A program made the position numbers and the translations under genes. A stretch of DNA of 64,000 nt from JBFLXB01 sp964570625 (GTDB lineage: Bacteria; Nitrospirota; Nitrospiria; 2-01-FULL-66-17). Below the pieces are notes generated by a model. The model was not told the origin of the DNA. It was given only the letters and a program-made list of their open reading frames with translations, and searched no databases. Positions 8,037 to 16,165 of this stretch are shown here, in pieces (position 1 is the stretch's first letter; every line of letters begins with the position of its first letter). The stretch lies in the NCBI GenBank assembly GCA_964570625.1, contig CAZMYW010000027.1:1-64000 (forward strand), in the 5' to 3' direction.

Positions 8037-8150
8037 ACCCCTGAGGCCGTTCGGGGTGATGTAATCGTTCGCGCCTGCCTTCATCGTCTCCACCACCGTG
8101 TCTTCCCCGATCGCCCAGGACACAAGGATGGATACCGCGGAGATACGGGA
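8037..8150 (-). pseudogene. Remnant of a response-regulator receiver (REC) domain
   Basis: Read on the minus strand, this stretch encodes SILVSWAIGEDTVVETMKAG and then ANDYITPNGLRG without a stop, matching the C-terminal half of REC domains (consensus ...VSGxIGEDxAVExMKAGAxDYI...). No start codon, phosphoacceptor Asp or output domain remains: sequence upstream belongs to the opposite-strand GIY-YIG gene and downstream to the end of the DUF429 gene. It is therefore a decayed fragment about 35 residues long left between two later arrangements. Confidence 0.65.
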
Positions 8151-8445
8151 CCGGGCGCGCATGATCGGCACACATGAGCCTGACGAGTCCTCGCAGGACC
8201 GCCGCAAGTCCTGGACACTGTATCTGCTGCGTTGCCGGGACGGCTCGTTGTACACCGGAATCACCACCGACTTGCCGCGTCGCCTGATGCAGCACCAAGA
8301 CGGCTCGGCGTCCCGGTACACGCGCAGCCGGAGACCGGTGCGGATCGTGTACCGCGAACCCTGTGCCGGTCGCTCCCACGCGCTCAAGCGGGAACGTGCC
8401 GTCAAAGCCTTGTCCCGCTCCGCCAAAGAACGACTGATCGGCTGA
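8128..8445 (+). CDS. GIY-YIG nuclease-superfamily protein (UPF0213/YhbQ-like)
   Basis: A 105-residue protein whose domain starts with WTLYLLRCRDGSLYTGITTD, where LYLL and LYTG take the places of GIY and YIG, followed by RRLMQHQDG and the conserved R-x-x-R-P-V and REP elements. YhbQ-like stand-alone GIY-YIG proteins have weak nuclease activity and poorly defined roles in DNA repair. The start is uncertain: ATG 8128 has CAGGA eight bases upstream, ATG 8161 is also possible, and 8098 GTG would overlap the decayed REC fragment. Confidence 0.85.
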   Translation: MDTAEIRDRARMIGTHEPDESSQDRRKSWTLYLLRCRDGSLYTGITTDLPRRLMQHQDGSASRYTRSRRPVRIVYREPCAGRSHALKRERAVKALSRSAKERLIG

Positions 8446-8528
8446 TACGATTGTGTACCGGCGGCGTCCTTGTCTGCCGCCCGAGCGCTGCGGTATAGTG
8501 CGTCCGTCGCTCCGGGTGACTCCCTGTG

Positions 8529-9548
8529 ATGGACGCGGAACTCCGATCGGCTCTCGATCGCTTCTTTCAGCGGCTTGTCGAGCCGGCCTTTATTTTCAAT
8601 ACCGATAACGTCTGGCCCGATGCGGCGCTGGAGCAGTTGCAGGGCAAGGATGCCGACTTTCAGATTCGATTCTGGATCGACCTTGAACGCCACCTCAAGG
8701 AACAAGAGAAGGTCCTCGGTCACATCCATAAGGGGGATATCTACTGGTTCCTGGCCATTCTCTTCCTCGGTCGGGGCGACCTCACCAGGACGATCGAATA
8801 TCTGGACCTCGGCGCGAACGAAGACCGGCTGCAGGGACGGACGTTCTCCGCGGCCATCGGCTTGTCCTCCATGCTCAAGCCGCTGGTGTATCACTTCCGA
8901 AAAGACCGCTTGGAATTCGATGAAGCGATCATGGGGTTCTACGAGTCGTTGTCCTCCGAAGAAAAACGAGAATTCGCCGAACGGCTCGTGGCAACCCACC
9001 AACAGGTGGGACGGGGAGGAATGGCGGTTATCCCGGATGAGGCGTTTCAGTTCGTCGGCGATCCCGTCATCCGGCGCGTGGTGCGGGACAGCTACGTGGA
9101 AATGAAAGAGATTTTGTCGGCCCGCACCCTGCCAACGTATTTCTCCTGTCTCTTCTCCGCGGGCTCGATCCTCGACGGCATGCTGGACGACCTGTTCATG
9201 CAGGACGATCAACGGGTCTGGCGCACCTTTCACGCCCACGCGGAGATTCAACGCGAGGTGGAAAACGATGTCCGGCTCCGCGCCCCGGAATACAACGCCA
9301 GCCTCTTCCTGGGCCGGAAACTCAAAGTGCTCAGACTCCTGGCGGAACGGAAAATCAGTCCGGTTCCCAAGGTGCCCATTCTGCAGATGCTGATCATCGC
9401 GGAGTATCGAAACCTCATTCACACCAAGCGGCGCATGGAATTCGCGTTCGAGGTCAATTGGTATGTGGCGGCGTGTATCTTGACGTTTATCAACCAGATC
9501 GCGTCGCACTGGTCGCCGCTCGCGCCGCCTCCACCCGCTGGCGCGTGA
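8529..9548 (+). CDS. Conserved hypothetical protein, 339 residues
   Basis: A soluble, probably mostly helical protein of 339 residues with no signal peptide or recognised domain. Notable features are an acidic helix-rich N-terminal half (FQIRFWIDLERHLKEQEK, FYESLSSEEKREFAERL), a VIPDEAFQF loop and a C-terminal hydrophobic segment before a Pro/Ala tail. A GTG one codon upstream could also initiate. Its last bases overlap the start of the AOX-like gene by four (GTGA), suggesting coupled translation and a possible functional link to that oxidase. Confidence 0.7.
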   Translation: MDAELRSALDRFFQRLVEPAFIFNTDNVWPDAALEQLQGKDADFQIRFWIDLERHLKEQEKVLGHIHKGDIYWFLAILFLGRGDLTRTIEYLDLGANEDRLQGRTFSAAIGLSSMLKPLVYHFRKDRLEFDEAIMGFYESLSSEEKREFAERLVATHQQVGRGGMAVIPDEAFQFVGDPVIRRVVRDSYVEMKEILSARTLPTYFSCLFSAGSILDGMLDDLFMQDDQRVWRTFHAHAEIQREVENDVRLRAPEYNASLFLGRKLKVLRLLAERKISPVPKVPILQMLIIAEYRNLIHTKRRMEFAFEVNWYVAACILTFINQIASHWSPLAPPPPAGA

Positions 9549-10201
9549 GACGCCTCAGTCCCGCCCAACTTCGCGAAGAACAAACCTGCACCTTGACCGC
9601 GCCCGCTATGCGGTATGGCCCGCTGGTCTCGGTCTTCTTTCTGGCGATGGATCTGCTCTACGGCCGCGCGCGAAGCTGGAGCAAATTCAAAGTCCTGGAA
9701 GTGATCGCGCGGGTTCCGTATCAGGCCTGGGAACACGTGGCGTACATCGCGATCACGCATACCTACGAGCGGGCGGACTTCGCCCGGCGCGTGTTCGAGC
9801 GGGTGCAGGAATGCCGGCAGCAGCAAGACAACGAACAGTGGCACCTGTTGATCCTGGAAGAGTGGGTGGACAGACAGCGGATTCGCGAAGGATTCATCCG
9901 GTATCGCCTGATCCCGCAGATGCTCGCGTTCGGGTACTACCAGATCAGTTGGCTACTCTACGTGATCAAGCCCGAGTGGAGTTATCGCCTCAACGCCAAG
10001 TTCGAGGATCATGCGGAGCGGGAGTACATGCGGTTCGTGCAGGAACATCCTGAACTCGACACCATCCCATTCGACAGCGCGTTCAAACAGGATTTTGCCG
10101 ACCTGCCCACCATGGCGGACGCGGTCCGGCAAATCGGCTACGACGAGCGGGTCCACAAAGAAGAGAGTCTGGGCAAGGCCGGCATCGCACGATTCGCGTG
10201 A
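9545..10201 (+). CDS. Alternative oxidase / plastid terminal oxidase-like di-iron protein
   Basis: A 218-residue protein with the full ligand set of alternative (ubiquinol) oxidases: E52 in KVLEVIARVPY, E97 and H100 in NEQWHLLILEE, E154 in KFEDHAEREY, and E201 and H204 in YDERVHKE. The order and neighbouring residues match PTOX and AOX (LExIARVPYxA, NExxHLLIxEE). These enzymes oxidise quinol with oxygen to water at the membrane without pumping protons, and hydrophobic patches around LIPQMLAFGYYQISWLLYVI fit interfacial binding. The GTG start overlapping the previous stop is inferred; ATG 9608 is an alternative. Sequence is divergent, so a different quinol or substrate is possible. Confidence 0.8.
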   Translation: MRRLSPAQLREEQTCTLTAPAMRYGPLVSVFFLAMDLLYGRARSWSKFKVLEVIARVPYQAWEHVAYIAITHTYERADFARRVFERVQECRQQQDNEQWHLLILEEWVDRQRIREGFIRYRLIPQMLAFGYYQISWLLYVIKPEWSYRLNAKFEDHAEREYMRFVQEHPELDTIPFDSAFKQDFADLPTMADAVRQIGYDERVHKEESLGKAGIARFA

Positions 10202-10343
10202 CGGACCGAGTCACCGCCTTGACTGCAGATTCCTGAATTCACTATCATTCGCCTCGTCGCTCGTGAACGCCGTCCGCCCAATCCTGTGACCATTCGCCTA
10301 AGAGTGTCCATCCTCCGGGGCTTCTTGCGTCTCGCCTGACACG

Positions 10344-11951
10344 ATGTCCACCACAACCACCCAGAGCGCGATCGACCTCCGCATCGCGACGGAACGGCGG
10401 CGCACCTTCGCCATCATCAGTCATCCGGATGCGGGTAAGACCACGGTGACCGAAAAACTCCTGCTGTACTCGGGCATGATCCGAACCGCCGGGATGGTGG
10501 GCCGCCGAAAGGGCGGCGCGCTGGCCACCTCGGACTGGATGGGGATGGAACAGGAGCGTGGTATTTCCATTACCGCGTCGGCCATGCAGTTCGAGTATAA
10601 GCACGCGGTGATCAACGTCCTGGACACGCCGGGCCACCAGGATTTCTGTGAGGACACGTATCGTACCCTCACCGCCGCGGACAGCGCCATCATGGTCATC
10701 GACGCGGCCAAGGGCGTCGAAGCCCAGACCCGAAAGCTGTTCGAGGTGTGCCGGCTGCGGCAGATCCCGGTGCTCACCTTGATCAATAAGATGGACCTGC
10801 CGGGCCGGCCGCCGCTGGAACTGATGGCCGAGGTGGAACAGGTGTTGGGCATCGAGGCCAGCGCCGTGAACTGGCCGGTGGGGTCTGGACGCGAGTTCGT
10901 GGGAGTTGTGGATCGCGCGACCCGCGCGCTGTTGCATTTCACCAAAAAACGCGCCGGGGGAGCCGCCAAAGCCGAGATGACCCGGATTCCGCTCGATTCA
11001 CCGGACATCAAATCGCTGGTCTCGCCGGAACTGCTCGATCAGGCCCACCATGACCTGGACTTATTGGAAGTAGCCGGCAATCCGTTTGATCGCGAACGAT
11101 TTCTCCTCGGTCAGGTCACCCCGGTCTTCTTCGCGTCCGCGTTGACAAACTTCGGGATCGAAAACTTTTTCGACGCGTTCGTGGAGCTGGCCCCGTTTCC
11201 GAGCGCACGGCCGGTGACCCTCGAGGACGGCGCCGAGACCACGCTGGATCCCATTACCGCGCCGTTCAGCGCCTACGTCTTCAAGCTCCAGGCCAATATG
11301 AACCCGCGGCATCGCGACAGCACGGCCTTCTTTCGGGTCTGTTCCGGTCGATTCACTCGCGGGATGGTCGTCACGCACCACCGACTGGGCACACAGGTAC
11401 GGCTTTCGAGGCCCCACAGCCTGGTCGCGCAGGAACGCACCACGCTCGACGAGGCGTATCCCGGTGACATCGTGGGGGTGGTGAATTCCGGGCAGTTCGC
11501 CATCGGGGACACCATCTCGCTGACCGACGGGTTCAGCTTCAAACCCCTGCCGCAATTTCAGCCCGAAGTGTTCGGCCGGATCTATCCCAAGGACGTGGGC
11601 AAACGGAAGGGATTCGACAAGGGCATGCATCAGATGGCGGAAGAAGGCACCATACAAATCCTCCGGAACCTCAGTGAAACCGACTGGTACATCGGAGCGG
11701 TCGGGCGGTTGCAGTTCGATGTCCTCCAGTACCGGCTCAAACATGAATACAGTGTGGACACGACACTGGAGGCGTTGCCGTTCGAGTGCAGCGCGTGGCT
11801 CCAGGGTGACCCCGAGACGTTCCGACCGCCCTTCACGTCGATTGTGGTCAAGGATCGTCTCGGCCGTGCCATGGTCTTGTTTCCGAGCTTGGTCGCCAAG
11901 AAGTACGCGCAAGAGCGGCACCCGGATCACACGTTTGTGGACATGGCCTGA
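10344..11951 (+). CDS. prfC: Peptide chain release factor 3
   Basis: A 535-residue translational GTPase that recycles RF1/RF2 from the ribosome after termination. G motifs are intact: SHPDAGKTT (G1), the switch region around ERGISITAS, DTPGHQDF (G3) and NKMD (G4). RF3 hallmarks such as RTAGMVGRRKGG-like and FFVELAPFPSARP-like blocks occur in order. The length matches the family (about 530). No strong ribosome-binding site is visible before ATG 10344. A GC-rich hairpin follows the stop codon. Confidence 0.96.
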   Translation: MSTTTTQSAIDLRIATERRRTFAIISHPDAGKTTVTEKLLLYSGMIRTAGMVGRRKGGALATSDWMGMEQERGISITASAMQFEYKHAVINVLDTPGHQDFCEDTYRTLTAADSAIMVIDAAKGVEAQTRKLFEVCRLRQIPVLTLINKMDLPGRPPLELMAEVEQVLGIEASAVNWPVGSGREFVGVVDRATRALLHFTKKRAGGAAKAEMTRIPLDSPDIKSLVSPELLDQAHHDLDLLEVAGNPFDRERFLLGQVTPVFFASALTNFGIENFFDAFVELAPFPSARPVTLEDGAETTLDPITAPFSAYVFKLQANMNPRHRDSTAFFRVCSGRFTRGMVVTHHRLGTQVRLSRPHSLVAQERTTLDEAYPGDIVGVVNSGQFAIGDTISLTDGFSFKPLPQFQPEVFGRIYPKDVGKRKGFDKGMHQMAEEGTIQILRNLSETDWYIGAVGRLQFDVLQYRLKHEYSVDTTLEALPFECSAWLQGDPETFRPPFTSIVVKDRLGRAMVLFPSLVAKKYAQERHPDHTFVDMA

Positions 11952-11976
11952 CCGCCGCTCAGGTCGCTCGCGAACG

Positions 11977-11999
11977 CCGGCCCTTGAAGTTTGGGCCGG
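11977..11999 (+). terminator. GC-rich hairpin after prfC (weak terminator candidate)
   Basis: A perfect seven-base stem CCGGCCC/GGGCCGG encloses a nine-base loop 25 bases after the prfC stop codon. There is no T-run directly after it, so termination would be inefficient or factor-dependent. Confidence 0.35.
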
Positions 12000-12050
12000 G
12001 CCATGGTTGTAGTCGGTGCCGTTTGTCGTTCTTAAAAAAGGGAGGCCGCA

Positions 12051-12665
12051 ATGATAAACCGACTGTTCTCATTATTGGTCGTGCTTGGAGCCCTGGCGCT
12101 CGGGGGATGCGGGTATAACACGCTGCAGACCACGGACGAACAGATGACGGCAAGCTGGGCCGAGGTGCTCAACCAGTACCAGCGCCGAGCGGACCTGGTG
12201 CCAAATCTGGTCAACGTGGTCAAGGGCTACGCGGCGCACGAAGTAGAGGTCTTGACCCGCGTCACCGACGCGCGCGCCAAGGTCGGGGCGATCCAGGCCA
12301 CGCCGGAGCTGGTCAACGATCCGCAGGCCTTCGCCAAGTTCCAGGCCGCACAAGGCGAGATGACCTCGGCGTTGTCGCGATTGTTGGTGGTGGCGGAGAA
12401 CTACCCGCAGCTCAAGGCCGACGGCGTGTTTCGAGATCTACAGGCGCAACTCGAGGGCACGGAGAACCGCATTACGGTGGCGCGCAACCGGTATATCCAG
12501 GCGGTGCAAGATTACAACGTGACCGTGCGGCGCTTCCCGAGCAACCTGACCGCGATGGTGTTCGGTTACAAGACCAAGCCCAGTTTCACGGTCGAAAACG
12601 AGCAGGAAATCGCCAAACCACCCACGGTGGACTTTGGCACCGCGCCGCCTGCGCCCGCGAACTGA
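12051..12665 (+). CDS. LemA family lipoprotein
   Basis: A 204-residue LemA protein. The N-terminus is a lipoprotein signal with lipobox L-G-G-C (LALGGCGYN), so it is likely anchored in a membrane. The body shows LemA motifs: AEVLNQYQRRADLVPNLVNVV, then LKADGVFRDLQAQLEGTENR and RFPSNL. A GGGAGG ribosome-binding site precedes the ATG. It is followed by two TPM-domain genes; the LemA-TPM neighbourhood is widespread and the function is poorly known, perhaps linked to envelope protein maintenance. Confidence 0.93.
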   Translation: MINRLFSLLVVLGALALGGCGYNTLQTTDEQMTASWAEVLNQYQRRADLVPNLVNVVKGYAAHEVEVLTRVTDARAKVGAIQATPELVNDPQAFAKFQAAQGEMTSALSRLLVVAENYPQLKADGVFRDLQAQLEGTENRITVARNRYIQAVQDYNVTVRRFPSNLTAMVFGYKTKPSFTVENEQEIAKPPTVDFGTAPPAPAN

Positions 12666-12693
12666 CGCGGCCCTCGGCTCACGAGTCAATCGC

Positions 12694-13554
12694 GTGGTGA
12701 CGCCAGCCCCGCGCACACTCGCCTTGGCCGCGGTCCTGGTACTGGCGATCCTTGTCGGACTCGCCGTTGCCCAGCAACCGGTTCCTCCGTTTACCGCGTT
12801 CCTTACCGATCTGACCGACACACTTGAGCCCGATCAGCGCGAGACCCTGGAAACGGAACTGCGCGCGTTCGAGCAGCGCAAAGGCGGCCAGATCGCCGTG
12901 CTGATCGTGCCGACCACCCAACCCGAAGCCATCGAACAGTATGCGCTGCGCGTGGCCGAAACCTGGAGCCTCGGGCGGAAGGGTGTTGACGACGGCGTCC
13001 TCTTTCTGGTGGCCAAAGACGATCGCGCCATGCGAATCGAAGTGGGGTACGGGCTCGAAGGCGTCATCCCCGACGCCGTGGCCAAACGCATTATCAGCGA
13101 GATCGTGGCCCCGTATTTCACGCAAGGCGACTTCTACGGCGGCGTGGATGCCGGCGTCAACCGCTTGATCCGGCTCATCGACGGCGAACCACTCCCTCCG
13201 CCCCGCGTGCGCGATCCGGGGTGGTCCGGTTTCGAAGGTTTGTTACCGGTGCTCGTGGTCGGAACGATCGTCCTGGGGGCGATACTGCGCGGGCTGTTCG
13301 GCCGACTGGTCGGCGCCTCCATCACCGGAGGCCTGGGTGGCCTGTTTGTCTGGATCATCGTCGGATCATTGCTTGCCGGGGTATTGATTGCCGTCGTCGC
13401 GTTCTTGTTCACGCTCATCATGGCCGCGCCCATGGGACGCGGCGGCTACGGTGGGCTGGGCGGGCTGATGGGTGGAGGCGGTGGACTCGGCGGCGGGTTC
13501 GGCGGGGGAGGCGGAGGGAGCTTCGGCGGCGGGGGCGCCTCGGGACGATGGTGA
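12694..13554 (+). CDS. TPM domain protein with Gly-rich C-terminus
   Basis: A ~286-residue membrane-anchored protein. After an N-terminal hydrophobic segment (signal peptide or anchor) comes a TPM domain (~25-150) with RETLETELRAFEQRKGGQIA, GRKGVDDGVLFLVA and EVGYGLEGVIPD. Two hydrophobic segments follow, and the protein ends in a Gly/Ser-rich tail (GGGGGLGGGFGGGG), typical of this group. The start is not clear: GTG 12694 or 12697 would place the hydrophobic segment at the N-terminus; an earlier start overlaps lemA. It overlaps the next TPM gene by seven bases. Confidence 0.88.
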   Translation: MVTPAPRTLALAAVLVLAILVGLAVAQQPVPPFTAFLTDLTDTLEPDQRETLETELRAFEQRKGGQIAVLIVPTTQPEAIEQYALRVAETWSLGRKGVDDGVLFLVAKDDRAMRIEVGYGLEGVIPDAVAKRIISEIVAPYFTQGDFYGGVDAGVNRLIRLIDGEPLPPPRVRDPGWSGFEGLLPVLVVGTIVLGAILRGLFGRLVGASITGGLGGLFVWIIVGSLLAGVLIAVVAFLFTLIMAAPMGRGGYGGLGGLMGGGGGLGGGFGGGGGGSFGGGGASGRW

Positions 13555-14051
13555 CGTATCTCGCACGCGTGTTCAGGCATCTGGCGAGCCCGCCGTGGCG
13601 GGTGAGGACCGTCTTCCCGGCTCGGAGCATGCGCGCGATCGAAGAGGCGATTCGGGCGAGCGAAGCCACCCATCACGGCCAGATCCGCTTCGCGGTGGAG
13701 GCCGCGCTCGATGTCCTGCCCTTGCTGCGCGCCCAGTCCGCGCGTGATCGAGCGATCGACGTCTTCTCGTTGTTGCGGGTGTGGGACACTGAACACAAGA
13801 ATGGGGTGCTTATCTACCTGTTGTTGGCGGATCGAGACGTGGAGATCGTGGCGGACCGGGGGATTTCCTCGCGCGTCGGGCCCGACGAGTGGGAACGTAT
13901 GTGCCGCGACATGGAACGCGCGTTCCGCGAGCGCCGGTTCGAGCAGGGCGTCATCGAGGGCATCCGCGCGGTCAGCGTATATCTCGCGCGGCACTATCCG
14001 AGCCAGGGTCGGAATCCGAACGAACTGCCTGATTCGCCGGCGGTGCTGTAG
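13548..14051 (+). CDS. Second TPM domain protein, cytoplasmic type
   Basis: A 167-residue TPM-domain protein without the membrane segments and Gly tail of its neighbour. Recognisable parts are the helix RAIEEAIRASEATHHGQIRF, the block VWDTEHKNGVLIYLLLADRD and VEIVADRGISSRV. ATG 13548 lies within the last codons of the upstream TPM gene, so translation is probably coupled. The triplet lemA-TPM-TPM is a common conserved arrangement whose precise role is unknown. Confidence 0.88.
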   Translation: MVTYLARVFRHLASPPWRVRTVFPARSMRAIEEAIRASEATHHGQIRFAVEAALDVLPLLRAQSARDRAIDVFSLLRVWDTEHKNGVLIYLLLADRDVEIVADRGISSRVGPDEWERMCRDMERAFRERRFEQGVIEGIRAVSVYLARHYPSQGRNPNELPDSPAVL

Positions 14052-14111
14052 TCGGCCGAGAATACTTCAAGGAATACTTCAATACGTGGCGGGCCCGGTG
14101 TCGGTGGTCTT

Positions 14112-15296
14112 GTGAAGTCATTCGATGTGGCGATTCTCGGCGCTGGCGCCGCGGGCTTGCTGTGTGCGATCACGGCCGGGCAGCGCGGACGGTCCGTGGT
14201 GGTGCTGGAGCGCGCCAACAAAGTCGGCAAGAAGATCCTGATGTCCGGCGGCGGGCGCTGCAATTTCACCAACCTCCACGTCGAGCCCGATCGGTTTCTC
14301 TCGGCCAACCCGGACTTCTGCAAGTCCGCGTTGAGCCGCTACACCCAGTGGGACTTCATCGACCTGGTTAAGCGACATGGCATCGGATTTCATGAAAAGA
14401 CCCAGGGACAGTTGTTTTGCGACGAGTCATCCAAAGCCATCCTCACGATGCTCTTGCAAGAGTGTGTGCGGGCTGGGGTGCTGATAGAAATCGGCTGCGA
14501 GGTCCGGACCATCGTGGCTGAACCCGGTTTTCGCCTCGCCACCAGCCACGGCGAGTTCCAGGCCGAGACGCTGGTGGTGGCGACGGGCGGGTTGTCGGTG
14601 CCCAGCTTGGGGGGCTCGGGATTCGGCTACGAGGTCGCACGGCAGTTCGGGTTGCGGGTTCTTCCGTGCCGCGCCGGCCTGGTGCCGTTCACGTTCACGG
14701 ACACGCTTCAAGGCCTCTCGTCTCGGTTGTCAGGACTCTCGGTGGCGGCGCGAGTGTCCACCGGATCACACTCGTTCACGGACCCGATCCTCTTCACGCA
14801 CCGTGGGTTGAGCGGCCCCGCGGTGTTGCAGCTCTCCAACTATTGGGAACCTGGCGAGTCCGTCGTGGTGGATTTGTTGCCTGATCGCGATGCCGTGGAG
14901 GTCTTGAAAGCCTTGAAGCAGGCGCAACCCCGCGCCCTGCTGCGTACGGTCCTGAGCCAGCACCTGCCCAAGAACCTTGTCACGGAGTTGGAGGCATTGT
15001 GGTGGCCCGACTGGGCGGAAAAAACCGTGGCGGAGGTCCCGGGGCGGTTGATCACCGAACTCGCCGGGCGGTTGCGCGGGTGGGAATTGAAACCGGCCGC
15101 GACCGAGGGTTATCGCACGGCGGAAGTGACCGTGGGCGGCGTGGACACACGTGACCTCTCGTCAAAAACCATGGCCAGCCAGGTGCATCCCGGCCTATAC
15201 TTCATCGGCGAGGTGGTGGACGTGACCGGTCATCTCGGCGGGTTCAATTTCCAGTGGGCGTGGTCCTCAGGGTACGCCGCGGGGCAGGCCGTCTAA
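14112..15296 (+). CDS. BaiN/HI0933-type NAD(P)/FAD-dependent flavoprotein
   Basis: A 394-residue flavoprotein of the HI0933/YhiN/BaiN group. The FAD dinucleotide fold is at the N-terminus (AILGAGAAGLLCA) and is followed by the family signature KVGKKILMSGGGRCNFTN; the second nucleotide element is ATGGLSVP, and the protein ends with the conserved GEVVDVTGHLGGFNFQWA. The start is GTG 14112. Members reduce unsaturated or steroid-like substrates in some species, but most are uncharacterised; the reaction here is unknown. Confidence 0.93.
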   Translation: MKSFDVAILGAGAAGLLCAITAGQRGRSVVVLERANKVGKKILMSGGGRCNFTNLHVEPDRFLSANPDFCKSALSRYTQWDFIDLVKRHGIGFHEKTQGQLFCDESSKAILTMLLQECVRAGVLIEIGCEVRTIVAEPGFRLATSHGEFQAETLVVATGGLSVPSLGGSGFGYEVARQFGLRVLPCRAGLVPFTFTDTLQGLSSRLSGLSVAARVSTGSHSFTDPILFTHRGLSGPAVLQLSNYWEPGESVVVDLLPDRDAVEVLKALKQAQPRALLRTVLSQHLPKNLVTELEALWWPDWAEKTVAEVPGRLITELAGRLRGWELKPAATEGYRTAEVTVGGVDTRDLSSKTMASQVHPGLYFIGEVVDVTGHLGGFNFQWAWSSGYAAGQAV

Positions 15297-15315
15297 TCGG
15301 GCAGCGCTCCACTTG

Positions 15316-15552
15316 TTACCAACCCACCCGTTTGGCTACGAATGGACCGGCCATCAGGAGCAGGCCGACGATCACGATAGTCAATGGGCTGCTGGTAAAG
15401 AGGGGGTAGATCATCAGCGCGATGCCCGCACCCAGCATGACGGGCTCACTCTGGCGCTTGCCGTACCGATAATAGCCAAACCCGATCACGCTGAATACAA
15501 ATCCCAGCAACAACGTCCAAGGGTTCAGATTGAACAGGCTCGTGGGGTCCAT
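15316..15552 (-). CDS. Small membrane protein, three hydrophobic segments
   Basis: A 78-residue protein composed almost wholly of hydrophobic segments: WTLLLGFVFSVIGFGYY, PVMLGAGIALMIYPLFT and IVIVGLLLMAGPF, with basic residues (RYGKRQ) in the first loop. It resembles short conserved proteins annotated as 'amino acid transport protein', although it is too small to be a transporter alone. It is convergent with the flavoprotein gene and divergent from the DUF4124 gene. Confidence 0.75.
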   Translation of the reverse strand: MDPTSLFNLNPWTLLLGFVFSVIGFGYYRYGKRQSEPVMLGAGIALMIYPLFTSSPLTIVIVGLLLMAGPFVAKRVGW

Positions 15553-15678
15553 GTTTCACCGATTGACTGAAGTAACCATAGCCAAATTGGCCCTTGAAGA
15601 CAACCGTCTTGCAATGCGTCGAACCTGGGAGTTACCATGGTTTCAGTTTACGAATCACTACCAACGGGGAGGGCTGTC

Positions 15679-16158
15679 ATGTTCCCCAGTCCGTTCGTGC
15701 TAGCCATTCTCGTGTCGCTCCCGTCGATCTCAACACCCATTTCAGCGACCACGCTGTACACGTGGCGCAGTGCTGACGGAAGCATCATGTTCACGGATAG
15801 CCCCAGAGGCGCTCCACCGGATGTGCAGGTGCGTGTGTGGGCTGAGGTGGAATCTGTGCCGTGGCCACCCACGCCGCCGGTGACTCCGGAGTCCGAGTCA
15901 ACTCCTGCACCAGTTCCGCCAGTGCTTCTCGCAGAAACTACGCAGCCGGTCACGCAAGGGGAGTTTGCGGTGCAACTTGCCGAAGAGTTGGCGTTGGGCG
16001 AACACTCGGATGAAGATGAGGCGGCAGATCTTCTGAGCCGGATCCGAATCGCCCCGCGGTTGGGCCGCTGGGAATTGCTCCGGTCGTCCCGGATCGAGCG
16101 GCACGGGGAAAGCGCAGGACGCTCCCATGGTGGGGGGCGAGGATTTTCGCGTCACTAA
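15679..16158 (+). CDS. Secreted DUF4124 domain protein
   Basis: A 159-residue exported protein. After a signal peptide, LYTWRSADGSIMFTDSP is the DUF4124 core (typically YKWxDxxGxxxFSDxP). A Pro/Glu/Thr-rich linker and an acidic segment (GEHSDEDEAADLL) follow, ending in a basic Gly-rich tail. ATG 15679 is chosen for its GGGGAGGG ribosome-binding site; an ATG at 15637 would add 14 residues. DUF4124 proteins are periplasmic with unknown function. Confidence 0.75.
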   Translation: MFPSPFVLAILVSLPSISTPISATTLYTWRSADGSIMFTDSPRGAPPDVQVRVWAEVESVPWPPTPPVTPESESTPAPVPPVLLAETTQPVTQGEFAVQLAEELALGEHSDEDEAADLLSRIRIAPRLGRWELLRSSRIERHGESAGRSHGGGRGFSRH

Positions 16159-16165
16159 GGAGCGG

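Noticed and set aside
7866..9509. 547-codon minus-strand open frame
   Set aside because: Mostly antisense to the 8529-9548 gene and GIY-YIG; only the short REC-like part (8037-8150) resembles a protein family and is reported as a remnant.
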